DNA of 35,561 nt from Planctomycetota bacterium (GTDB taxonomy: Bacteria > Planctomycetota > MHYJ01 > JACQRL01 > SBBU01). A model generated the notes under the pieces. That model was not told the origin of the DNA. It saw only the letters and a program-made list of their open reading frames with translations, and made no database searches. The stretch lies in the NCBI GenBank assembly GCA_016206485.1, contig JACQRL010000429.1:1-35561 (forward strand). The letters run 5' to 3'. The translations under genes were made by a program, and so were the position numbers. Positions 16,542 through 24,775 of the stretch are shown here, piece after piece (positions within the stretch are counted from its first letter, which is position 1; every line of letters begins with the position of its first letter).

Positions 16542-18817
16542 CTGGAGTCTTTCCCATTTTTAATCTTCTCAATTCTTACTTTTGTTCCGCACAATGGGAT
16601 GATTCTGCCAGGAGATTCAGTGTTCACTACAAGGATTTCTTTTGGATTCTTTCCTATCCCCTTGGCAAATCTTCCCATCTGGGTATGTCCATGTCCCAAT
16701 GACATTAAAACCACATTAGGTGGAATACCCGCAAACAATTTCACTCTGACTTGGATGTGTCCTGCAGAAGATTCTACTCGCACGCTTTCATTATCATGTA
16801 TCCCTTTCTTATGTGCTGTTTCCGGGTTTATCTCCAGGTAGGAGTCCCAGAAAGTTTTTCTCAGGACATTACCAAGTTCCTGGAGCCAGGGAAGATTTGC
16901 TCCGCTTCCTTCTGCGTAAGTGATAGGCTTATGCAGTAAAAAATAAAATGGATATTGGGATGAATCCCCATGCCATTTTGGTTCAAGCGTGTCAGAAAAC
17001 TGCTCCGCAGTATTCTGCGAATAGAATTCAAATTTACCGGATGAAGTTTTGAAAATATCAGCCCATTGTTCAAACTTGTATTCTGATGATTCCCAATAAC
17101 CATTTTTAAAAAGCGAGCTCAGGAACTCCTCTTCATCTTCTTTTACTATCGAACCGGATTTTGTTTTGTAGATACCGCTAATACGATAAAGTAAAGCCTC
17201 TTTGAAATCATTCCAAGGGAAAGCGGTCTGTATGGTATCACCTAATGATTTTGCCAGTTCAATAATTACATCTCCGGTGTGCTTTGTATTGTATAACGGT
17301 GTGACTACCGGTTGCCTTATACCAAACAGCGGATGCCCGACTGATGGTGCTGGAATAACATCTTCCCATCTTTCCAGATATGTGTGATCAGGAAGTATGA
17401 TATCAGACTGGAATGAGCTCTCATCCATAAATGGTGAGAAGCTCACAATTAAAGGTATTTTTTCAAATGCGCGATGAAAACGGCCCGGATTGATCCTCGC
17501 ATACAGAGGATTAGAATAGTATAGCAGTAGCGCATCAAGAGGATATGGTTTTCCTTTAATGATATTTTCAGGTAGCAACTCTACATTATTTGTTATTTGT
17601 TCACTAGTAGTCTTTTGGGCAAACTCATCTAATGCCGGTTCTAGCCATGGTAATAATGGGGGATCGCGCTGTATGAGCAGTCCACCGGGTCTGTCTATAC
17701 TTCCCAGTAGCGCATTAAGAATGATAGCAGAGCGTGCTATTTCAAGACCGTTGGATGTTAAAGTGGAATTAGTATCGACAATTGCTATCGCCGGGCGATA
17801 ATTAGCCATCTCATGGGCGATCCTGACAATATCTTTGGGAGGAACTCCTGTAGTAGCTTCAACATTTTCAGGAGTATATTTTTTAATTCTTTCGGATAAC
17901 TTGTCAAAAGCGTATGTGGAAGACTCGATGAATTTTTTATCATATAGTTCTTCTTTTATCAGCACATATGCTATTCCCAAAGCGAGCGCATCATAAGTTC
18001 CTGGCTTTACTGGTATCCACTCATCTGATTGAATAGCAGTTAGCGAATATGTCGCCCCTGCATGTACTATTTTTGCGCGTCTTCCAGGTTGCCCGCGCTT
18101 CGCCATTGAAATAGTGCGAATGAAGTGAATTCCATGACATGTTGAGTCAAAAAGTCCCGCGCCCAAACTCAGGATGTAGGAGGCATTGGCGGAATCGTAG
18201 GCCGGGAGATCATTAATTCCCATTGCCGAAAACATTGCCTGTTTTATCGAGCCTTCACTTGTCAAAGTGGTATCAAGAAAATTTGGAGTCCCAAAGGTTT
18301 GACAAAATCGCCTCCACAACTCTACTATAGATCCTTTTGAATGCCCGCACATCACGGCAAGTTGGTGAGCTTTATTATTATCTCTGAGTTTTTTCAAAAC
18401 TTTTGAAATCTCGCTTATACCTTCATCCCAAGATATCTCCTGCCACTTACCGGAGCCCCTGGGGCCGCTTCGTTTGAGAGGATTACGGATACGGTCAGGA
18501 TCATATAAAACCTGGAGTCCGGATTGACCTTTTGGGCCCAATCCTCCCTTGTTTAACGAACACTCATTATTTCCTTCTATTTTTACTGCCCTGCCTTCAA
18601 CAGTCCTGACCTTTATTCCACAACCGGCAGGACACATTGCGCAACTGCTTGCTACCCACTTCTCATATCCTTTGTATAAACCCTTGTCACCGGAAACAGG
18701 AGGTTTTTTTATTGAATAGGGATCCCCGCTTTCTCCGCAACTTGTCAATGACAATCCGCATGCAGTCGCGCCGGCTGCCTTTAAAAAATCACGTCTTGTT
18801 AATTTATTGTCTTTCAT
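16538..18817 (-). CDS. Molybdopterin-oxidoreductase-family subunit, probably non-catalytic (QrcB/ActB1-like)
   Basis: This 759-aa protein has a Tat signal (TRRDFLK), also with a lipobox-like LTSC at residue 27, and the fold of the DMSO-reductase family. The N-terminal cluster motif keeps Cys59, Cys62 and Cys66 (CAMCPAGC). The fourth cysteine, expected in GGLCPKG, is Gly94 (GGLGPKG), although Cys86 lies nearby. Where a Cys or Sec molybdenum ligand normally sits after the GTPN segment, the chain reads TLTSEGSIKQA with no Cys; a serine ligand cannot be excluded by eye. QrcB and ActB are known to lack molybdenum, and the neighbours match that class. I therefore favour a structural, electron-transfer role over arsenate, polysulfide or formate chemistry. 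The gene has ATGA overlaps on both sides. Confidence 0.85.
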   Translation of the reverse strand: MKDNKLTRRDFLKAAGATACGLSLTSCGESGDPYSIKKPPVSGDKGLYKGYEKWVASSCAMCPAGCGIKVRTVEGRAVKIEGNNECSLNKGGLGPKGQSGLQVLYDPDRIRNPLKRSGPRGSGKWQEISWDEGISEISKVLKKLRDNNKAHQLAVMCGHSKGSIVELWRRFCQTFGTPNFLDTTLTSEGSIKQAMFSAMGINDLPAYDSANASYILSLGAGLFDSTCHGIHFIRTISMAKRGQPGRRAKIVHAGATYSLTAIQSDEWIPVKPGTYDALALGIAYVLIKEELYDKKFIESSTYAFDKLSERIKKYTPENVEATTGVPPKDIVRIAHEMANYRPAIAIVDTNSTLTSNGLEIARSAIILNALLGSIDRPGGLLIQRDPPLLPWLEPALDEFAQKTTSEQITNNVELLPENIIKGKPYPLDALLLYYSNPLYARINPGRFHRAFEKIPLIVSFSPFMDESSFQSDIILPDHTYLERWEDVIPAPSVGHPLFGIRQPVVTPLYNTKHTGDVIIELAKSLGDTIQTAFPWNDFKEALLYRISGIYKTKSGSIVKEDEEEFLSSLFKNGYWESSEYKFEQWADIFKTSSGKFEFYSQNTAEQFSDTLEPKWHGDSSQYPFYFLLHKPITYAEGSGANLPWLQELGNVLRKTFWDSYLEINPETAHKKGIHDNESVRVESSAGHIQVRVKLFAGIPPNVVLMSLGHGHTQMGRFAKGIGKNPKEILVVNTESPGRIIPLCGTKVRIEKIKNGKDSR

Positions 18818-19317
18818 TTATGACACCTCAAACAATCGTTGCTGACATTATATTGCTTGTGACATTCCATACATTTGTCCATGCTTAAATGTCCAATTTG
18901 TGATGAAGTTACGGGATTTGTCCTTCCCTTCATGTCTCCATGACATTCACTGCAATCCATTTTCGCCATCACGATGTGCACTCTATGCGAGAAATATACG
19001 TGCCCCGGAAGTCGATTTACCTGGATCCAAGGGATCTCCTCTCCTCGCTGTGCGTATTCCCTGATCTTTGGCTCATCTTTATTAGATCCTTGCGGGTCAG
19101 AATGGCATAAAAGGCATTGTTTAAGGTTGGGAATAGTGGCATGTATTCCTTTTTCCACCTGTTTGTGGCAATCTACGCAATTCATCCCTTCTTCAATATG
19201 CCGTTTGTGATTAAATTGTATTGGTTGGGTTGTAGAATCTTTGCTGCCTATCAGACTAACAGCGCAGATAACGCCTCCTGCAACGATCACAAACAGGATA
19301 AAATACCAAGATCTCAT
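18814..19317 (-). CDS. Pentaheme cytochrome c (QrcA/ActA-like), first gene of the Qrc-like operon
   Basis: The ORF track starts at 19395. The internal ATG19317, with AAAGGA about 10 bases before it, begins MRSWYFILFVIVAGG, a proper membrane anchor or signal, giving 167 aa. There are five CXXCH motifs: CVDCH, CLLCH, CSECH, CMECH and CLRCH. The spacer IPWIQVNRLPGHVYFSHRVH is characteristic of cytochromes linked to Alternative Complex III and Qrc. ActA proteins carry five hemes, while QrcA of Desulfovibrio carries six. The stop overlaps the molybdopterin-family subunit (ATGA). It should exchange electrons with soluble periplasmic cytochromes. Confidence 0.87.
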   Translation of the reverse strand: MRSWYFILFVIVAGGVICAVSLIGSKDSTTQPIQFNHKRHIEEGMNCVDCHKQVEKGIHATIPNLKQCLLCHSDPQGSNKDEPKIREYAQRGEEIPWIQVNRLPGHVYFSHRVHIVMAKMDCSECHGDMKGRTNPVTSSQIGHLSMDKCMECHKQYNVSNDCLRCHK

Positions 19318-19378
19318 CTCTCTATTTCCTTTGTACCTGCCGGATCTGTTAAATTGGTTCTCATATGAAGATGGTAGA

Positions 19379-19394
19379 TACAAAAAATATACCA
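19379..19394 (-). promoter_or_regulatory. Sigma-54-like element of the Qrc-like operon (weak)
   Basis: The minus strand reads TGGTATATTTTTTGTA. The GG and the -12 G have correct spacing, but the -12 GC dinucleotide is GT, a serious deviation. It lies 61 bases before ATG19317. The related promoter at 31246 (GGTATATATTTTGC) shows that the same core occurs with an intact GC. Confidence 0.35.
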
Positions 19395-19424
19395 TTGCTC
19401 ACAGCAGAACGTTATTTGTTTGCA

Positions 19425-19439
19425 AGTTGCAATGCAACT
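19425..19439. promoter_or_regulatory. Inverted repeat upstream of the Qrc-like operon
   Basis: AGTTGCAATGCAACT is a perfect 6-3-6 dyad, 31-45 bases upstream of the weak -24 element. It shares TTGC/GCAA half-sites with the dyad at 11286. It could be a regulator site. Confidence 0.35.
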
Positions 19440-19537
19440 GCATTCAAGGTATTTTCATATCTTAAAAAAGTGGGGAATATAACATAGTAAGTGTGGGTCT
19501 TAAAGAACAGTACTTAGAACCTTGTCGTTATATTATC

Positions 19538-20908
19538 TTAGCTTTTTGGTGGAGGGAAGATCGAGTATTTTTTCATAAGTCTTTGTAGTGTTGTTCTGTG
19601 TATGCACAATGCGGCTGCTGTGTGAGTGACATTCCAGTCATATTTACAGAGTGTTTCAGTTAAGTAGTTACGTTCGATCCCTGCAATCACATTACTTCGT
19701 GATTGAGATTTTCTTTTTGTGTTAAGGAACTTTCCAAGGATGCCCGTTTCTGAAATATTGGTCTCTGTAATCAGGTTCCCGTTGGTACTCTCGAAAACCT
19801 TTTTTATAACCTTCTGAAATTCGGTTATATTTCCCGGCCAGGAGTATTCGATTAACATCTCCATTGCAGTATCCGTAAATCCAACGACCTTACGATTATT
19901 CTCTAAACATAATGTGTCAAGAAACGAGGTGGCAAGTTGCGGTATATCTTCATTTCGCTCACGCAAAGGGGGAACACGTATTTCAATCGTCGATAGCTGA
20001 TAGTAGAGATTGTCTTTGAAATGCCCTCGTTTTATCTCTTCTCTAAGGTTCTTACGGGTTGATGCGATTACTCGGACGTTAATTGGATTTGCATGCATCC
20101 CTCCAATTCTGTGGCACACATTATTCTCTAGGCTGTAAAGCAGTCTTGCTTGCGTTGAGAAGGGGACATCGCTTACTTCGTCCATCAGAAGTATTCCCAT
20201 GTCGGCCTGTTCCATGAGCCCTGTTTTTGTGATGAGAGCATTTGTATCATCTCCTCCTTCATATCCAAATAATTCAGGCTCAAAGAGCGCAGAAGGCAGC
20301 GCAGTGCAATCAGCGATAATAAATTTCTCATCCGCGCGTTTTGACAGTTTGTGTATAGCTTTTGCTGCAAGTTTTTTGCCAGTGCCGGTTTCTCCTGTTA
20401 TTAACACATGCCCTTCCAGATGTGCAGCTCTCCGAATGTCAGCCAATAGAAGTCGTAATGATTTTGATGTTCCAATAATTTCAGGGAAAGTTGACAGGTA
20501 GCTGTTGCAGCGAAATATTTCGGCGTGATCCTTTGCCCGGGCTGCTTCAAGAACTTGCCTCACGACTTTAATAAGTTGATCACTGGTAAATGGTTTGAGA
20601 AGATACTCCACGACTCCATTTTTAAATGCTTCTACTGCAGATTCAACGGTTGGATAAGCTGTGATTATTATTATTGGTATTTCAGGTGCGATCTTTTTTG
20701 CTGTTTCAACTACTTGTAATCCTCCACCATCCGGCATCCGCAAATCTGTAATTATGAGACTTACAAATTCCTGCTGCAAAATCTTTTCAACCATTGCAGG
20801 AGAAGAAGCTTCTAGTGTGGTATATCCGTTGATTTTTAGGGCATAGGAACAACTTTCCCTCATATCTGTGTCATCTTCGACTATAAAAACTTGTTCTTGT
20901 CCGCTCAT
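19538..20908 (-). CDS. NtrC-like response regulator with degenerate GAFTGA loop
   Basis: This 456-aa protein has a receiver domain (EDD near residue 11, phosphoacceptor Asp55 in IITDLRMPD, KPF near 105), an AAA+ domain with Walker A GETGTGKK and Walker B LLMDEVSD, and a Fis-type helix-turn-helix (NVTHTAAALCIHRTTLQRLMK). The sigma-54 contact loop, normally GAFTGA, reads GDDTNA (residues 219-224). The key Phe and second Gly are gone. Regulators with such loops (NtrX- or HupR-like cases) usually do not activate sigma-54 promoters directly. The gene overlaps the histidine kinase (ATGA) and ends the three-component operon. It may act as a repressor or a sigma-70 regulator. Confidence 0.9.
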   Translation of the reverse strand: MSGQEQVFIVEDDTDMRESCSYALKINGYTTLEASSPAMVEKILQQEFVSLIITDLRMPDGGGLQVVETAKKIAPEIPIIIITAYPTVESAVEAFKNGVVEYLLKPFTSDQLIKVVRQVLEAARAKDHAEIFRCNSYLSTFPEIIGTSKSLRLLLADIRRAAHLEGHVLITGETGTGKKLAAKAIHKLSKRADEKFIIADCTALPSALFEPELFGYEGGDDTNALITKTGLMEQADMGILLMDEVSDVPFSTQARLLYSLENNVCHRIGGMHANPINVRVIASTRKNLREEIKRGHFKDNLYYQLSTIEIRVPPLRERNEDIPQLATSFLDTLCLENNRKVVGFTDTAMEMLIEYSWPGNITEFQKVIKKVFESTNGNLITETNISETGILGKFLNTKRKSQSRSNVIAGIERNYLTETLCKYDWNVTHTAAALCIHRTTLQRLMKKYSIFPPPKS

Positions 20909-22347
20909 GAACTCTTCATTTCAGTAACTTGAATTGGGATGTTGATCGTAACAGTAGTCCCAATGTTTGGTTTACTTTCTATCGTGATATGTCCGCCATG
21001 TTTGTTTATTATTGAGTCAGAAATTGCGAGACCCAACCCTGTCCCAGTGCCTGCTTTCTTTGTTGTAAAAAATGGTTCTTTTGCATGTTTTGCGACTTCT
21101 TCACTCATACCAAGCCCATCATCCTGAATTTGCACAGATAAAAGACCTTGATCTGATACAAAAGCACGAATTACAATATTCCCTCCCTTCTTACTGGCGT
21201 CTATAGCGTTAGTTAACAAATTAAAAATAACCTGCTGAATTCCTTGTACTTCACCATATATTGGAGGGAGATTATGCGTATTTTTGATATTATTTTCGAT
21301 TGTACAACCTGAAAGTTGAATACGGTCAGAGAGAAGATCTATTGTTTCATCAACGATAAAATTAAGATCAATTAATTCATATTGTTGAGAAACAGATGTG
21401 TGTGAAGAATAACATGCAAATTGAAGCAACTTACTCACTGCTAAGATTGCTCTTCTTGACGCCTTATTCAATCTATCTATTTCTTTTGCTGTATCTGGAT
21501 TTAATTCACCAGATTTAAGTCTTTTCAGCAGGAAATCACTATTCATTGCTATAATACCCAGAGGGTTGTTGATCTCATGCGATATGATTGCGCTGATTTC
21601 ACCAAGGTATGCCATTTTTTTGGTAGAATTGAGTTGCTTGGTCCGCTCTGCAAGTTGAGTCGCTACTTCCTGAAACCTGCTAGTAATTGTCATCGCTTCC
21701 TTTGTAATGTTATTCTGCCTGTTGTTCAAAAATGACTCAGTGGGAAGCGTATTTCTACTGATCATTTCGGCTAACAATTCAATTGGGCGACTAATATATA
21801 TAGCGAATACAAATATAAAAATAAGCCCCACTATATTTATGCACACTACATAGAATATTATCTGATTTATTGTCCTTGATACCGGATATAAACTTAGACC
21901 AAGTCGTGAAGTAATTCCGGATCTCGTTATCTGATAATCATAAATGAAATCTTTGTCAGTCGTTTTTATCTTTTGCATGAAAATATCCCCAGTTAATAGT
22001 TTATTCGGCTGCTTACTTGACAGGTCAGAAGGGATTCCTTCTTTAAAAGTACTCCAAATAGTGTCCCCGAATTTATTGGAAATTATTATATAGCGGACCT
22101 CAGGAAAAGAGCTTTGTCGTTGTTTGAAGTGACCATCTATTGAAGCTATATCATCATAGTATGCCAGTGGAATAAACTCTGTAGACAGTAATTGGATCAT
22201 CTGAGTCCCTCTATCCTTGTAGGTTTTGTAAAGTATTCCGGATAAAAGGTAGTTTAATGATGTGATAATAACAATGCTTAGCAACACAAACAGGCCAGTG
22301 AAATAAACCAGGATTTTAGTTCTGAGATTTGTTGTAGAGCTTTTCAC
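20905..22347 (-). CDS. Membrane sensor histidine kinase of the three-component operon
   Basis: This is a 480-aa kinase. Two membrane helices (about residues 12-35 and 165-190) flank a periplasmic domain of about 130 residues, followed by a HAMP-like linker (YISRPIELLAEMI), the H-box (ISHEINNPLGII), N-box (NLLTNAIDASKK) and G boxes (DDGLGMS, GTGTGLGLAIS). The start is GTG, overlapping the stop of the PhnD-like gene (GTGA). The stop overlaps the regulator start. The order binding protein, kinase, NtrC-like regulator is that of AioXSR and ArrXSR systems, so the kinase probably listens to the adjacent binding protein. Confidence 0.9.
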   Translation of the reverse strand: MKSSTTNLRTKILVYFTGLFVLLSIVIITSLNYLLSGILYKTYKDRGTQMIQLLSTEFIPLAYYDDIASIDGHFKQRQSSFPEVRYIIISNKFGDTIWSTFKEGIPSDLSSKQPNKLLTGDIFMQKIKTTDKDFIYDYQITRSGITSRLGLSLYPVSRTINQIIFYVVCINIVGLIFIFVFAIYISRPIELLAEMISRNTLPTESFLNNRQNNITKEAMTITSRFQEVATQLAERTKQLNSTKKMAYLGEISAIISHEINNPLGIIAMNSDFLLKRLKSGELNPDTAKEIDRLNKASRRAILAVSKLLQFACYSSHTSVSQQYELIDLNFIVDETIDLLSDRIQLSGCTIENNIKNTHNLPPIYGEVQGIQQVIFNLLTNAIDASKKGGNIVIRAFVSDQGLLSVQIQDDGLGMSEEVAKHAKEPFFTTKKAGTGTGLGLAISDSIINKHGGHITIESKPNIGTTVTINIPIQVTEMKSS

Positions 22348-23279
22348 TTCTTTTCCTTGGTCAAGAAGTAATTACTTGTGGTTTTGTAGATGCGTGTGGC
22401 TTCATCATAAAGGTTGGAAGTAGGTAGATCGAATTGCTTTATTCCTGCTTTTTTCATTGTTTCAATGCCTTCCACAGAATTTTTCATCTCAATAAGTATT
22501 TTTGTAAGAGAATCCTTTAGTTTTGTATCAATTGTGTGTGGCACAACGACAGGGTTGAATCCAAGTGCAGGAGATCTGTGAATAATGTTAATTTTGTCTT
22601 CCAGTGATTTATTTGAGCGAATCGCAAGGTCAAGAGCGTGGTTATGAACTGCTGCTCCATCTGAGGATCCGCTAATTACTGCGTTTATACTATTGGTATG
22701 TGAATAGGTAAATGTAATTTGTGAAAAAAAAGAGTCAGGGTTCAACTTCGAATCCAGTAACAGAAAAATGGGGTAGTAATAACCGCTTAGTGAGTTAAGA
22801 TCGGTGTATGCAAAAGATTTTCCCTGTAGATCTTGAATAGACTTGATTCCGCTTTTTGCAGAGACAATAATCAGGGATTGATAGACTGGTTTTTCAGTAT
22901 AAATGGAGACAGCAATAACATCAATATCAACCCCACATTCCTTTGCACTGAGATAGGTTCCAGTACATACAAATGCTGCATGCGCCCTGCGCTGACGGAG
23001 TAATTCGTTTATTTCACTGTATGTCTTACGCTGCAATAGGCGCACTGGACGATTGAGATGTTCGCTTATATAGTTTGCGATAGCTTCAAAGCTTTCGATT
23101 GTTTTATTTGGTGACAAAATTGGCGCAATAGCTATTTGAATATACTCTTGTTGATCCTGAGTCTGCAAAAGTTTATCTGAATTTAGATCTACATATAAAA
23201 AATCATCGGTTGAATTGAAGATCAAAACACAAACTATTACAATGCTAATTCCTATTGAGATAAAAACTAATTTTCTCAC
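22344..23279 (-). CDS. PhnD-like periplasmic substrate-binding protein, sensory
   Basis: This 311-aa protein of the phosphate/phosphite/phosphonate-binding family has an N-terminal membrane or signal helix (residues 5-22). Family hallmarks include the IAIAPILSPN start of the mature fold, AAFVCTGTYL near residue 103, and the hinge region with KSIQDLQGKSFAYTD. There are no ABC permease or ATPase genes nearby, which argues for sensing rather than import. A relative, AioX, binds arsenite and signals through AioS/AioR. The ligand here is unknown and need not be phosphonate. The start is GTG, because an in-frame stop lies four codons upstream. The gene heads the operon divergent from the first porin-cytochrome module. 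Confidence 0.85.
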   Translation of the reverse strand: MRKLVFISIGISIVIVCVLIFNSTDDFLYVDLNSDKLLQTQDQQEYIQIAIAPILSPNKTIESFEAIANYISEHLNRPVRLLQRKTYSEINELLRQRRAHAAFVCTGTYLSAKECGVDIDVIAVSIYTEKPVYQSLIIVSAKSGIKSIQDLQGKSFAYTDLNSLSGYYYPIFLLLDSKLNPDSFFSQITFTYSHTNSINAVISGSSDGAAVHNHALDLAIRSNKSLEDKINIIHRSPALGFNPVVVPHTIDTKLKDSLTKILIEMKNSVEGIETMKKAGIKQFDLPTSNLYDEATRIYKTTSNYFLTKEKK

Positions 23280-23841
23280 GTTAAATTTTCATTTTTCAAT
23301 GTATGTTACAGCATAACCGTCCTCAATACTAGAAGAATCATCATTATATCCAGACTTCCCTTTTGAGTGACGTTTCGCGATTTTCTCCATAGATTTCACG
23401 GATTAAGGAATTTTATGCCGCAGATAATGTCGTTTTCAATATTATGCTTATTTGGAAACGGAAATATCAAAGATCAGAAGACAAAAATCAAGCTCAAACT
23501 AGCTATGCGCATGTTCTCGTTTCAAATTTGTAATGTTCGGCATTTGTGATTTAGCTGATATTTGTCCTCATGTCATTTCTATTTTCATTCGGTGAATTTC
23601 AATTGGAATTATAGTGTAGTCAGGGATTTACATTAATTTCACGAAAGAGCGCATAATTTGAAATGATTTAATTGTGCAATAAAGCGATTGTAATTTACTA
23701 AACTGCTGTATTATTGCAGCAGCATGCTAAGTTGCTTGTGCATTTTCTCTTATTGGTGTAGGTGAAATTTCAACTCTGTTTTTTTTGATCCAAAATTATA
23801 TTCTCAATTTGGTGTTTTGTAACTGTGTTGTGTTATGAATG
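23280..23841. other. AT-rich divergent intergenic region
   Basis: About 560 bases separate the three-component operon from the sigma-54 promoter of the first porin-cytochrome unit. I see no convincing gene; the 60-codon plus-strand ORF at 23367 has no ribosome-binding site. It contains several small dyads (TGAAATTTCA near 23762, AGCATGCT near 23722) and a segment with ATTGGTGTA and GTGAAATTT. Both 9-mers recur upstream of the second module, where GTGAAATTT is near 27259 and ATTGGTGTA near 27305. Activator sites are likely here but not defined. Confidence 0.5.
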
Positions 23842-23857
23842 TGGTACGCAAATTGCC
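23842..23857 (+). promoter_or_regulatory. Sigma-54 promoter of the first porin-cytochrome module
   Basis: TGGTACGCAAATTGCC matches TGGYACG-N4-TTGC with exact GG-to-GC spacing. The predicted transcript starts near 23868, giving a leader of about 80 bases that contains a large dyad before ATG23951. Confidence 0.82.
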
Positions 23858-23881
23858 CAAACAGCATTGGATGAGATTATG

Positions 23882-23917
23882 ACAGTGATGTGATGGCAAA
23901 AACACATCACTGTGTTT
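23882..23917 (+). promoter_or_regulatory. Leader dyads with two mutually exclusive hairpins
   Basis: ACAGTGATGTG (23882-23892) pairs perfectly with CACATCACTGT (23903-23913). An alternative hairpin, AAACACA-TCAC-TGTGTTT (23900-23917), uses the same bases. Both lie in the predicted leader, upstream of the AAGGAGG of the octaheme gene. Either an operator dyad or an RNA switch would fit. Confidence 0.5.
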
Positions 23918-23950
23918 CGGCAAAAAAATAATTTCTAAGGAGGTTGCTGT

Positions 23951-24742
23951 ATGGGCAGGAAATCTACAGTCTGGTTCTTCATGAGTTTACTCCCAATTTT
24001 AGTTTGTTTGGGTATTGCAATCGCATTTGTTTCCTGCAATACTCCAACTGATAAGGAAGGAGCTTACTCTGTTTTAGGACTGATCCCCGGCGCGGAAAAT
24101 GTAGGCAGTAGCAAATGCGCTAATTGTCATGAAAAACAATTTTCTGAGCATAAGTACACCCTGCATGGAAGGATTTTTGAAACATCAAAAAGCCCGGTTG
24201 CAGCGGAAGGTTGCGAGTCATGTCATGGTCCAGGAAGTTTGCACGTAATGTCTGAAGGAGATAAAACAAAGATATTAAAAGGTGATTGGAGAGCTTGCTA
24301 TCAGTGTCATTCTGATAAAAAAGCGGAATTTTCACTCCAGTACCACCATCCTGTTCCTGAGGGAAGAGTAGGATGTAATTCTTGTCACGGTAGTTTACAT
24401 TCTCCTGCTGAAGTCACCAGAGAGAACACAAAGGATAATAACACTTGTTTCAATTGTCATAAGGAAATGCGAGGTCCATGGGTTTTTGAACATGAAGCTG
24501 TACAGGAAGGTTGTAGCAACTGTCATAAAGTGCATGGTTCCATCAATAAGAAGTTGTTGACTGAACGTGACTTTACACTTTGTCTCAAATGTCATTATCA
24601 GTCTAAATATGCTGCTGAAGGTCATTACTCTCACAGAAGGGCTATGAACGTCACAGTCTTGGGGGCAAAATATTCTCAGTGCCAAGGCTGTCACAAGGCG
24701 ATCCATGGCTCAAACTTCAGCAAAGAGTTCAGGACGGAATAA
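23951..24742 (+). CDS. Octaheme lipoprotein cytochrome c (DmsE/MtrA-like), module 1
   Basis: This 263-aa protein follows AAGGAGG. The N-terminal hydrophobic segment ends in AFVSCN, a plausible lipobox (Cys28). Eight CXXCH motifs follow: CANCH, CESCH, CYQCH, CNSCH, CFNCH, CSNCH, CLKCH and CQGCH. Repeat elements such as CESCHGPGS..H and the C-terminal CHKAIHGSN are typical of DmsE/MtrA-type cytochromes that sit inside MtrB barrels. Usual family members have ten hemes, and so does the second module, so this one appears two shorter. It is paired with the beta-barrel gene starting 33 bases downstream. The role is to carry electrons through the outer membrane. Confidence 0.88.
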   Translation: MGRKSTVWFFMSLLPILVCLGIAIAFVSCNTPTDKEGAYSVLGLIPGAENVGSSKCANCHEKQFSEHKYTLHGRIFETSKSPVAAEGCESCHGPGSLHVMSEGDKTKILKGDWRACYQCHSDKKAEFSLQYHHPVPEGRVGCNSCHGSLHSPAEVTRENTKDNNTCFNCHKEMRGPWVFEHEAVQEGCSNCHKVHGSINKKLLTERDFTLCLKCHYQSKYAAEGHYSHRRAMNVTVLGAKYSQCQGCHKAIHGSNFSKEFRTE

Positions 24743-24775
24743 CAAATGTCATCGGACAGTTTAAGGAGGTTCAAA

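Noticed and set aside
16538-18817. Active arsenate/arsenite, polysulfide or formate oxidoreductase
   Set aside because: The three-component sensor nearby made this tempting, but the missing cluster cysteine, absent Cys ligand and QrcABCD-like neighbours point to a non-catalytic subunit.
22344-23279. Phosphonate importer component PhnD
   Set aside because: No permease or ATPase genes are present, and the gene overlaps a histidine kinase, so a sensory role is preferred.
23367-23549. 60-aa ORF in the divergent intergenic region
   Set aside because: No ribosome-binding site and no recognisable features, with ordinary chance length for this base composition.
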